This document shows, piece by piece, positions 45,501 to 57,500 of a stretch of DNA of 64,000 nucleotides. Made by a program: the position numbers and the translations under genes. The first letter of the stretch is position 1; the number at the start of each line of letters is the position of its first letter. The notes under the pieces were generated by a model. The model searched no databases. It was not told where the DNA came from and was given only the letters and a program-made list of their open reading frames with translations. The stretch comes from Steinernema hermaphroditum (taxonomy: Eukaryota > Nematoda > Chromadorea > Rhabditida > Steinernematidae), in the NCBI GenBank assembly GCA_030435675.1, contig CM059624.1, positions 2,070,769 to 2,134,768 on the forward strand, read 5' to 3'.

Positions 45501-46241
45501 ATGTCGGTTTTACGACAATTCCTACTTGTTGCCTTCGCGTTGTTCCAAGCGTCCAACGCCCTCTACTTCCACATCGCCGAAACAGAGAGAAAATGCTTCA
45601 TCGAAGAGATTCCCGAGGAAACGATGGTAATCGGAAACTACAAAGTGCAGCTTTTCGACCCAAACACGAAGCAATACGGCGAATTCCCCAGCATTGGCAT
45701 GCATGTTGAAGTTAAGGATCCCGAGGAGAAGGTTTGTGTGAACTGTTTCGTTTCGATAATAACGAATAGTTGTTCAGGTTATTCTCAGCAAGTTGTACAC
45801 CAGCGAAGGACGCTTCACGTTCACCTCGCACACTCCTGGAGAGCATCTGATCTGCCTGTACTCGAACTCGACCGCATGGTTCGGAGGTAACCAGCTGCGA
45901 GTCCATCTCGACATCAATGTTGGAGAGCACGCCCAGGATTACGAGAAGGCATGTATATTCGCGGTATTCACATGTCCTAATACCAGCTGTTTTAGGTTGC
46001 TGCTAGGGATAAGCTCAATGAACTGCAGCTGCGCGTGCGCCAACTCCTCGACCAAGTGGAACAGATTACCAAGGAGCAGAACTACCAGCGTTACCGCGAA
46101 GAGCGCTTCCGTCAAACCTCAGAGAGCACCAATTCCCGCGTCCTGTGGTGGGCTGTCGCTCAGATCGCCATCCTAGTCGTCACCGGTTTCTGGCAAATGC
46201 GCCATCTCAAGGGATTCTTCGAAGCCAAGAAGCTGGTCTAA
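45501..46241 (+). CDS. tmed-4: p24 cargo receptor, TMED4/9 type
   Basis: Exons 45501-45731, 45778-45948 and 45996-46241 encode 215 aa. Signal peptide [24 protein letters not shown] domain with [29 protein letters not shown] and [20 protein letters not shown]; a coiled coil ([23 protein letters not shown]); one TM segment; and the cytosolic tail ending FFEAKKLV, with the FF and KK signals for COPII/COPI sorting. It cycles between ER and Golgi selecting cargo. The second intron has a GC donor (AAG|GCATGT). An acceptor (TTCCAG) lies 9 nt before the ATG. The symbol is by orthology. Confidence 0.93.
45949..45995 (+). other. GC-AG intron of the p24 gene
   Basis: Donor AAG|GCATGT and acceptor TTTTAG|GTTGC. 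Removing it keeps the protein continuous at ...[16 protein letters not shown], as in the family. No GT alternative preserves the frame. Confidence 0.8.
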
Positions 46242-46464
46242 GTCGTCGGGTTTCTTTGTACAATAATTCTCGCAAACCCAAGTGCTATTTATTATTATTG
46301 TTTCGTCGTTAAGTGTTAGTTTCTTCCGTTTTCATGGGTCAAGTATGATGCATACGCGCGTTTGAGGAGAAAAAAATTATTTAAGTGTCTGGTCTGTGTC
46401 GTCTCTGGTCTCGCTGAGTGGTTGGTCCTCATTCGTGACATTTACCCCGTGTCGAGTGGTCGAC

Positions 46465-47840
46465 ATGTCGAGACGCCGTACTCGAACCGAGAATCTAACT
46501 CCAAATCGTGACAAGTTGAAGAAGACTGGCCCAAAGAAGAATGCAATCTTCACGAAGAAGCCCAAAGAAATCCGAACGATAGTAACTGACGACCCGCCGC
46601 CGCCACCAGGAGAACCAAATTTCTCCGAGACTCAGCCAGAAAGCAGCCATGCGGAACTGAAAATGATCGATCTGCAGCCAAATGAAAGAACGAAGATCGT
46701 CATGCGTCGTTTCATACAGGCCACAATGGCCAGGGGTGTTCAGAAGATTCTGCAGGAGTACCAGGAACTGAAAAGCCTCGAAAACACGGCAAAGATGAAG
46801 AGCGAAGTGTGTGCGAAGAACCCAGACAAGAATCGCTACAAAGGTGAAGTTACCTTTTTCAGTATGTCATAATTACGTCATTCCAGATATGGTCTGCTTG
46901 GACAAAACGCGTGTGGTACTTCGATGGCCGCCAGGCAATAAAAGTGACTACATTCACGCAAACTGGGTCCGCGGCCTGCCGGAGACTCCAAAGGATTTCA
47001 TATGCACTCAAGGTACACAAAATCTTTCCTGTTAATTAAGCATTTTCTGTATTGCAGGTCCAACTGCGGCAACACGCGATGACTTCTGGCGAATGGTATG
47101 GCAGGAGAAGTGCGCTGTCATCATCATGCTGTGCTCCGTTGTCGAAGAGGGGAAGATCAAGTGCGATCAGTATTGGCCTGCGAAGGTCGGCGAGAAGGTT
47201 ACCGCTCAGGGCTTGACGATCACAAACGTATCCGTCGAGCAGATCGGAAACGATATGGTGTACACGCAGTTGAATGTGACGAGCAGCGTGCGTGACGGCG
47301 GGAAACAAGAGCACACTCTGAACCACGTGCAATGGACTGGTTGGCCTGACAAAGGTGTTCCGACGACGTCGACTGGCGCGTTAAAGCTGATCATTCGTAC
47401 TCAGCATCTGCAGCCCGCTATAGTGCACTGTTCTGCCGGTGAGTTTCCGATACGAACTAACCACTCTACTCTATTCTTTAGGAGTTGGCCGCACAGGAAC
47501 CGTCGTTGCCTTGGAATCATGTATTCGAGTGTTGGACACCGGAAATGAGCTCAGCATCTACAACGTGGTCCGTCTTCTCCGAGCGAAGCGATTCAACGGC
47601 TGTCAAACGGATCTGCAGTATCTCTACTTGCATCGAGCTGTGCTTGCTTTTATTTTATCCAAAAACGTACGTTTTATGTCTGTTCTGTGTCCGTAGTACA
47701 TGTGTTCTATGTAGGTTGTCACTGCGGACGAAATCGCTTCGTTCATCTACGAGTACGACGCCGTGCTGGAGCAGCGAGCGAATGCGAAGACACCGGAAGG
47801 TGGTACCCCTGTGAAGACGTCTCCTCTTCCAAAGAAGTGA
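46465..47840 (+). CDS. Protein tyrosine phosphatase, nematode non-receptor type
   Basis: Exons 46465-46843, 46887-47012, 47058-47438, 47482-47666 and 47715-47840. A basic, Pro-rich N-terminal tail (RRRTRTENL...PPPPP) is followed by one PTP domain: SDYIHANWV, substrate-side GPTAATRDDFWRMVW, WPD loop WTGWPDKGVP, P-loop HCSAGVGRTG (split by an intron) and Q-loop CQTDLQYLYLH. All catalytic residues (D of WPD, C and R of the P-loop) are present, so it should be active. There is no signal peptide or TM. It belongs to the large nematode-expanded class of single-domain PTPs, often germline-expressed, but no ortholog is assigned. The start is the second in-frame ATG; the first (46396) reads through non-coding-like sequence. 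Confidence 0.85.
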
Positions 47841-48557
47841 TGAAAGCAATGATATGTTCTTTGTCCTTCACAATAAGATGGTACTGATATATGGTGACGT
47901 CGATCGTGTTTTGCATCATGAGGGTTGACCGCATGGAAATTCCACATCAGGGTCTGCATTTTCGAAGTTTTAGAGGATCCGCAGATGCACCCCGAATGTA
48001 ATGACCATTCCCGTTTCTTTTTTACATTTATTCAAGGCACTGGATCGATATTTAAATGGAAAAGACATCTACAATTCAACTACGGTAGCTTGGATAGACT
48101 AGAAAATGGGAGAGACACATCGGAAGCACCGAAACGAAGGCACAAAGTAGGTTCGATTAAGAAGACACAGGAAGATGAGCATTTCTCAGAGCGTTGGCGG
48201 CAAAGAAGAGCGATCGGCTACTGAGCGGGCACTTCTCCTCTCACCGTCTCACTAAACAGCACAACGATTACGGTAGCGCGCGCCCGGTCTTGACACGACA
48301 GCAGCAAAAGTGTCTAGACGGGGTTAGTCGCCGGGGGATCCTTGTAGGAAGAGAGGTTATTCAGCAGCATACAACGTCATTCCGCAGGACAGACAGAGAC
48401 AGGATTACGGTAGTGCTGTGAAGTGGAAAAGGGAAAGAAGTGGTGCCGGGGTTACAGAATCGTGCGAAATATTCGTCATATATTCGAGAATACCGATAAT
48501 AATTATAAATTATAGAAAAGTTTGGCGGGTTTGTCGTTGGCGGCGGCAGCGGCGCGT
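47841..48557. other. Convergent 3' intergenic region
   Basis: Between the phosphatase (+) and kettin (-) 3' ends. Three TACGGTA heptamers (48084, 48268, 48404 region) are the only notable feature. Confidence 0.4.
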
Positions 48558-51500
48558 CTACCTACTTTGCAGATTGATTTTGGCTTCACACTGCGCGGCA
48601 CCCGACGGATTGCGGATGGTGATGATGTAGGTGCCGGCGTTCGCCTGCTGGACTCGGGCGATCTCCAGCATCGCCTTGTTGCCGACCAGGGAGATCTGGA
48701 AAGGTTACGGTGGCGAGAGGCGCCCATCATAGGATACTGTACCTTCTGATCGCGTCCTCCATAGATCGGCTTTCCGTTGAACTGCCACGCTACCGTAGGC
48801 TGTGGGTCGCCGTCGATCTCGGCCACCAGCTTCACGTTCTCACCGGCGCGGGCGTTGATCGACGAGAGTTTCGAGAGGAACTGCGGCGCCTTCGAGCCAC
48901 CGGTCTTGGGCGCGCCGTTGGCGGCCACTTGGGTCGTTCCGGCGGTGCTTCCCGAGGCACGGGTGGTCATCATGATCTTGCCTCCCTTGGCTAAATAGGT
49001 CGATTTTGCGATCAGATGTTAGGGAAAGTGATGGCTACGTTTTAAGACGAGATTGGCGACGGTGGTGGCTTTTCCGCCGGGGTTCACCGCGTCGCACTTG
49101 TACTCGGCAACGTCTTCCTGCGAGCACTGGAGGATCTTGAGCCAGGCTTCGCCATTCGCCTGGCCGAAATCGTAGTTGCGGCCGGGCTTGATGGGCTCGT
49201 TGTTGCGGTACCATCTGATGGCCGGATCTGGAAAGGGAGATTAGGTTGTGGCATGGATCCGTATCCCTATTCTCGATGGTTCGACCCGTGTCTTCCCACA
49301 TGTCTTACCGCCATGCAGAGATGGACACCGATTCAATCGTATGACTGACTCGATTGGCTGATGATTCAATCAGTCGTATTGGAATCCATCCCTGATGCTA
49401 TGGATGCCATGGATCCGTATCACTAGTGACTATGTCCTATCACCACCGGTCCAGCTTAGAACCGATCACTTAAAGCCCCACTTACCAGGCGATCCAGTGT
49501 ACTTGGCTCTGAACTCCGCAGCCTTGCCCTCATCGGCCACAACAGGTTGAATCTGGGCGACGAATCGTGGCGCCTCGATCCTCGGTCCAGCCTCCTGACC
49601 TTGGCCAGTTTTCGCGAGGACAATGTTCAACCGAGCCTTGCATCTGGCCTCTCCAGCAGCGTTCTTCGCCACACACTCGTAGATGCCTCCATCGGGCGGG
49701 AGGACATCGTCCAACTGGAGGCTGTACTGGTCGCCACTCTCCAGCATCTTGTATCGTCCGTCGTTGGGCAACTGCTTTCCATCCTTGAACCAGGTGATCA
49801 CTGGCTTCGGTGAGCCACCGACGACACAGTTAAACGTCGTCGAAGCGTTCTGTTGAGCGCGCGCGTCGCTCATGCGCGTCTTGAAGTCCGGCGCCACTCC
49901 ACGATCGACGGCTGCCTGCACTTCAAGGCTGGCGCTCGATTCGCACTTTCCGGCGACGTTCTCGATGCTGCACAGGTACTCGCCCTGATGGATGTCCTTC
50001 AGCTTGGTGAGGTCGAGCGTGGAGCCGGTATTAGTGGTGCGGATTTGAGTGTCGAAGGCGGACTTGAGCTCCTTGCCGTTGTGGAACCACTTGACGTTGA
50101 TGGGCTGGGCGCCGTCGAACGCGCAGAAGAAGCGCGCGCTTCGGCCGATCTGGGCTTGGGCGGGCTTGAGTTGCTGCGAGAAGACAGGTGGCGCCTTTTG
50201 GCTCTGGCCGATCTTTGTGGGTTGGGGCTAAAAAGCGGTAGATACTGGACGTTAACGAGTAGGATAGGCGTTATTCTGGCGTTCGAACATCTATCTTTTA
50301 CGTAAACACATATACACATACAAATAGATCGTCTGTTTTAGTTGATCTAGATGAATCTGAGTCAAGAACAAGGTCACATTTGGAGTTTGGTTAGGTGATA
50401 TTTCTCTATGTTTTGACAGAATTCGATGATGAATATGCTTCAGCAATAGAAGAGTTGACCACTATTAAGACTACCTAGATTGCTGACCACACAGAGTACA
50501 GATAAGCGTCAGTCTAGTGGTTCGAGACTCGATTGCGGACTCTACTCAGAAGGTCCAATTCATTAGAATCGGGTAAATGTCTCCAGGCCTCCATTTAGAC
50601 TACGAATAACCAGTGGTTCTGAAGTGATTGAAGTTCGGAATGTTGAATTTTAGAAGGATCAGGTCAAACACCAGCTTGCAGAAGCAGTGAATATGGGGCG
50701 GGGTGCGATGGGACCTCATATAAGCCAGGTATGGAGACAGTCACTGCCCGCTATGAAGGCTGGCTAGATACCTAACCAAGTGTTTATAACTACAAATAAC
50801 CGTGGATCTAGTAGATGTGGAGTGGCTGGATTACCAGGTAGGAGAATTTCAGAAGGTTCAATTTAGAGGAATCCGTTTTAACGCTTCACGAAACACCCAG
50901 GGCCATTTGAACTAAGAAGTTAAGGAGATGGCAAATTTGATGCTTTTTCTTAAGGGTTGTTGAATTTGACCAGTTTGAAGCCATGGCCTTTGGACACATT
51001 ACTGGACAAGGACAAACATGCACGCACTCTCGTCATGGAGAATCCGATGGTGCGCTCCCTCGTTCTGGGACTCCTGGGACTGTACTCCAAACGCTGAACG
51101 CCCGAATGTTCCGTCTCCACTTCGAGGTGCTCGTGGTACTCTTCACGCGTCACCGACATACAGGACATGGACTGTTGACGTTCACGATAGGACTGATACA
51201 ACAGAGTGCTCTAAACGGGACATTACACGTAGGACACATGGACATTATAAGCGACAAGAAGGACCAACCTTGTTGGAGATGGTAGTTTCGGCGAGTTTTC
51301 TAAGAAAAACATCGATTTAGAATCGTACGATTTCACAAATCTTACTCTTTGACGACAGGAGGCGTCTGCTTCATCGGTCCCGACTCGATCTTGACGGGCT
51401 CGGACGGCTTCTTGGCCACCGGCTGGAACTTCTGCTTGATTTGCACCTGATCCTTTGCCGGAATGTTGACCTCCTTGGGCACTTCGGGACCCTGCTTCAC

Positions 51501-54500
51501 CGGTGCCACCTTCGCCTTCTCTGTTTCGATCTGAACGTGATCCATGGGAGGTAGTTCGGCGGCGCGTGTGGGCTTGGCAGTCTTCAGGCGGATCGTGTCC
51601 CTATGCGGCACGACCACTTCTTTTTCAGGCTCCGGCAGACGCTTGAAGCGTGACTCGACGTCACCGAGCGCGCGTTCTCCCGACGCCCACTGGGGCTTCT
51701 CCTCGGCCGCCTTCAGCGCCTCCTTGGCGCCGCGGGCCTTGAGCTGCACGCTTTCCATCGATTCCACAGGTGGCTGGTACTTTTCGATGCGTCCCGGTTT
51801 GAGCGGGACCTCCTCGAGTTTGAGACCTTCGAATTGTGGTCGGACGTGCTCGACGTAGGCGAGGCGGTCGTAGAATTGGTCGTCCCTGGGGCGAGTGAAC
51901 TTCTGGACGAGTTCCTCAGTTTCGAGGGGTTCGATAGGCGATTTAGAGCGCTCCACACGGACGAGCTTCTGCACGTCGGCCTTGGTGGCCTGTTCGAAGG
52001 CTTCGCCTAAACAAATTTGCGTGAATCAAGGGCATGAAAGGTACGGCTTACCCAGAGTTCCCATGGTCTCACGCTGCCACTGCGCCTGGCGCTCTTGCAA
52101 CTCGTCGCTGGACATGAACTGCGCCGGCTTCAGCTTCACGTGACGGAAGTCCTTCTTCTGGAAGACGTCCAGGTTCGCCGACGCCAGCACCTCACCCTCG
52201 GAGTTCTTCGCGATGGCGACAATCTCGCCAGCGTCGGAGATCTTCGAGTGCGTGATGGTCAAGTAGTGGATGCCGTCGTAGTTGAGCTTGTGACGATGGC
52301 CGTGAATGGCCTGTGTGCCGTTGATCAGCCAGGTGACCTTGGGTTTCGGATTGCCGATGACGGCGCACTCGAAACGAGCGGGTTCGCCCTCGACCGCTTG
52401 GATGTTTCGCGGGCGGATGGTGAACTGAGGCGCCTGCTTGACGCGGCTCTGCTCGACCATCGTCTCCTGCCAGTGGAGCTGGTCCTGGTTCTTCTTGACG
52501 TCGGCGACAAGGACGCCTTGGGGCATTTGGCTTTCGGTGATGATGCCTTGGGAGCCGGAGCAGGCCAACTTTGCGGAGATCGCCTGCTGGCCGTGGCGGT
52601 TCGTCGCAACGCACGTGTACTCGCCGGTGTCGTCTAAAGACCGAGTTTTATCAATATGGTCGCAAATCTTGAAACTTCTAGGAAAACCTCATCTCTACCC
52701 AACGAAGTATTTTCTAACTACGTCAAAAGTCGCAATTCACCTACCAGGAAGGGCGTACAGCAGATCAAGGCTGGCGAATCCAAAGTCGAGGGTGCTGCGG
52801 ATACGGTTTCCGATCAACACCGGTCGACCGTCCCTGAACCACTCGACCTTGAGGTACGGGTCTCCGATGGGCGCCACTTGGGTCTCGAAGCGGCAGAAGT
52901 CGCCTTCTTCAACACCAATGTTGAGGAGGTTTGACTTGAAGACGGGCGGCTGTCCAGCCTTCTCGTCGTAGGCGTCGGCTTCGCTCAGCGCCACTGGCGC
53001 GCGGGTGTACTGGCGCAGGTGCGATTCGATACTGTCCACACGGCTTCCAGGGGCTTGAGGTGCGAAGATGAGAGCCGATTTGGGCAGCACCTAAAAGGGG
53101 TCATTACGAGGGTCACATTCCATCTATCTACCGTAATGTGGCTCTTCGTCGAGGCCTGACCCTTGTCGTTAAAAGCGATCAGCTCATACTCGCCGTTGTC
53201 CTCTGGATACGCGTAAAGAATATCCAAAGTGACGAAGCCGAACTCGAAGTTGGTCTTGAAACGAGAGGCCTCGGGCAGAGGGGCGCCGTTCCGCAGCCAC
53301 TGCACCTGCAGCTTCGGGTCGTTGATGGGCAGGACGCGGCACTCCATGTGGATCGAGTCACCTTCCTAGATACATCAGCTGTCAGGCGTGCACGTCTAAG
53401 CCACATTCACTCACATGAACGTTGTCGATGTTGTCGACCAGGGCCTGGACGATCTCTGGCGCGTCGATCTGAACAATCGATTCAACGACGATCTGTCCGA
53501 CCGTCTGCGCTTCGCCCTTCGCGTTCCGAGCGATGCATCTAAATGGCAAAAGTAATCTTTATCCCGTGGCTACCGTATCCCACTTCCTCAGATCTAACTC
53601 TTGCCAAATTTTAGCAATGTACGTTTGAATTTCGGAAATCTCCCGAATCGTCCGACATATCACTTGTGGTCGTACTGTAGTTACAGTATGTTTATGGTTG
53701 GGGAGGAACTCGGAAACGTAGTGAACGGAGGCCATGGCGGGGGCCGACTGGAGACAGAACAAGTAGGCGACACACTGACTGATGTGTGCGATGTTTACGA
53801 GAGGAACACGCGCCGGGGAGCAAGTGGCGCATGGAGGCGATGGGAACGTTATTTTAATGATCGTTTTTGTTTTTGTTGCGGGAAATGAAGGGATCTTCTC
53901 GGAATTTGATGAAGTCCATGGGAAGTGCGTGTTAGTGGAAAAGAGATACGATAGGGCTCGGGCGCAATCGATCATTCCAGGAGTGGTCTGTTTCGGACTG
54001 AGGGCGGCGTCGAACCCGCCCCGACCCGTTAGAAAACCAGGCATGTTTGCAATGAGCCACAGAGACAGTTCAAAGCAACCGGTTCGGTGCCGCTATGCCA
54101 CCGTGGACCGCTGTTAAGTAGAATCATGGTTATCATTTCCTGGGCCAGCAAGGTTCTGTAGATATTATGCCTTCAGGACCGTTCTGTGAGCACCAATATT
54201 GCCATGATAGGCGATTGGTGTCTATTGGACCCTTACGTTATACGTGGATTCCGTTACACCTCTGATTTACCCCAAAACGCTTACCTATACTCTCCAGCAT
54301 CCTGAGTAATCAAGTGCTTGATAAGCAACGAGATCACGCCGAAATCGTTGGACATATAGATTCTGTTGGAGTAGGGAATGGCATGACCGTTATGAGTCCA
54401 TTCCACACGCATCGTCGGATCGCCAACGGGCTCCAAGATGCAAATGAACGAAGTGGCGTCGGCTTCGGAAAGCTGAAATCCATCGTCGTCATCACACATA

Positions 54501-57500
54501 CTACGGTAACCCACAGTTCCCAGGTCGGTGAGTTGTTGGGTGAACGTCGGAGCTCCGTACTCCCGCGCAGGCTGGTCGAGCTGCTCCCTCGGACGGTTGA
54601 TCCATTGCTCGAGCTGCTGGATCTGCTCCTTACGCTCGCCGGGGCTGGCCCATTCGTAGCTGACGCCACTGTCGCCGGTGACCTCGATCTCGCAGGAGAT
54701 CTCGGCGCTTCCGTGGTCATTGGTGGCTCGGCACGTCCAGGTGCCGGTGTCTTGGGGTTCGGCTGGCATCAGCTCGAGCACGACGAAGCCGAAGTCGTGA
54801 ATGGTCTTCATGCGGTTGCTGTTTCGGATGGGATTGCCGTTGTGGAACCACTCGATCTTGAGGCGAGGGTCGGCCACGGGTTCGACCTGAAAATTGATTG
54901 ACTTAGGTAAATTCTGATATTCAGAGACAAAGCAGTCCTAAACTCTGTGATCCTAAGGTATAAATCAAGTCCTACGATCCGAATTTTCTAAGATACCCTC
55001 ACCTGGACATCCAAGTGGATGGCTTGACCCTCAGTGAGAGTAGGCAGTTGAGGCAGCTGGGTGACGAACTTCGGCGCTCCATGCTCTACATCCGGCCGCT
55101 CTTCCACCTGTGGACGGCGGCTCTCGATTTCGGTGATCTTCGCCTGGGCGCCACTCATTCTCTCGGGAAGCTGCGACTGCGTGATGATGTTCTCTTTAGG
55201 GGTGCACTCCAATTTGGTGCTGGTGACGGCTTCACCAACGTTGTTGATGGCCTTGCACACGTATTCACCGGAATCTTCGGGGTAGACGGGCGAGATTTCG
55301 AGCACGACGTAGCCAAAATCGTTGATGGTCTTGACGCGAGATCCGAGTTTTAGGGGATTTCCGTTCAGGAACCACTGGATTCGGAGCTGGTTGTCGTCGA
55401 GGGGTTCGTAACGCGCGGAGAAGTGGGCTCGGTCGCCACTCTCGCACTGGACGGGAGCGGATAGGGGCTCGACGAAGACGGGCATGCGCTCCTGAGGGGC
55501 GATCTCCACCTCCTCGGGACGGCGATTCCTCGCGTCTTCCACTTCCTGCACCGCTCTAGCCTTGTTCTCGTCCTGAGGATCGAGCAGAAGGCCTGATTTC
55601 GACTCGATCTCCAACGATACGGTAGTCGACGCTTCGCCGGCTTCGTTGAAGACGCGAAGTTTAAACTCTCCAGCGTCATGCGCCAGAAGATACAGAATGT
55701 CGAGGATGGCGAAGCCAAAGTCGGAGACCATCTTGTACCGGTTGGCGTGATGGAGAAGGGCGCCGTCTTTGTACCATTCCACTTTGAGGTTGGGATCGGC
55801 GACAGGCGTGAATTGGGCTTCGAGATGGGCGCTGTCGCCTTCGGCGAGGCCAGGCACAGCCGCCAGCTGGACGGTGATCTTGGGGGCCTCGAAGACGACG
55901 GCGGGCGCTTCTTCGGGCGCGGGCTTGCCGGCTTCGATTTCGAGGATTCGCTCGAGTGACTGCGGGTGGAGTGGGTCCAGAAGGAGGCTCTCCTTGCCCT
56001 AAATTTGATGGATTTAGACAAGTGTCACTAGAGGATCGATGGCCAAGAAAAGATTCGTTTTATCGTCATAGCATAAGGGATTGCCTATACTTAGAACATG
56101 AGGGGGGGGGGTCCGATCTGAGGGCACATGATCTCAAAACGATGCAAACCAGATATATTGAACCTAGTAACTGACCTGGACATTGATCTGAGTCGAGGCA
56201 GACGCCTCTCCAGCGGAATTCGATGCCACACAGGTCCACTCTCCAGAGTCCCTCGGTTCTGTCGCGTTGATGTCCATGATGACCCAGCCGAAGTCGTTGA
56301 TCATCTTCACTCTGGAGCTGGCGGTCACCGGCGCTCCATTCAAGTACCACTGAATCTTCAGTTCGGGATCATCGATCGGCTCAACGGTAGCCTCGAAGTG
56401 CGCGGGCTGGCCTTCAACCACTTCGCCCACAGAAGATATGGGCGAAGTGAACTTCGGCGGCACCTTGGGGGCCGGGGGCATCTCCGGGGCGGGAGCCTTG
56501 GGCGCCTCGATCTCCTGGATTCGTCGCCACGACTCTTCATGCTGCACGTCGCCCATGATGACGTCCTTTCCTTGGCACTTGAGGGTCGCCGAGCTGACGG
56601 CTTCACCCTTGTCGTTCCACACCCTAACCTGGTAGACACCTTGGTCTTCAGGGAAGGTATAGCCAATGGCCAGGGTGCAATAGCCGAAATCGTGCGAGAT
56701 GGCATACTTGGAGCCATGGGCCAGAGGCTCTCCGTTTCGGATCCACTGAACCTTGAGGTTAGGATCGTTGGTGGGCTGATAGGTGGCCTCGAAGAGCGAC
56801 GGTTCGCCTTCTTCGCATTCGATGTCGTTGATCTGCGTCTGGATGGAAGGAGTATCGTACTCTGGTGGGGGTGGTTCGGGAGCGGGCTCCTTCGGCGCCT
56901 CGATCTCCTGGATACGTCTCCACGACTCTTCGTGGCTGGTCTCGCCGAGAATGTCACCGATGCCGGCGACCTTGATGGACGCAGACGAAGCGGCTTCGCC
57001 TTCGCTGTTCTTCAAAGTGAGCGTGTAGACGCCGTTGTGATCGAGGTTGACGCCGTGGATGTCCAAGCAGGCCCAGCCGAGTTCGTGGTGCGTGCGGACG
57101 AGCTGCGACGCGCCAAGAGGTTGGCCGTTCTTGAGCCAGAAGACCTGAAGATCGGGATCCCTGGCCGGCTGGAAGGTAGCCTCGAGGTGGACGTGGCTAC
57201 CTTCGGGCGCGTCCGCGACCGACTCCAGCTGAGTCAAGAAGCGAGGCTTCTCCTTCTCTTCGACCATTTCGATCTCTTCGACGATCTTCGGTCTCTCCAG
57301 CTCTTGGATTCTCTCCCAGGACACGGGATGTTGCGTTCCCAGTAGGAGGGCTTCATAGCCGGCTACCTTTACGGTGGCGCTGGTGGTGGCCTCGCCGTTG
57401 AGGTTGTAAGCGCGGCACGAGTAGACGCCAGAGTCTTGAGGGAAGACATGCACGATGGTCAGCGTGACATGGCCGAAGTTGTTCTCGCTGCGGAACCGAT

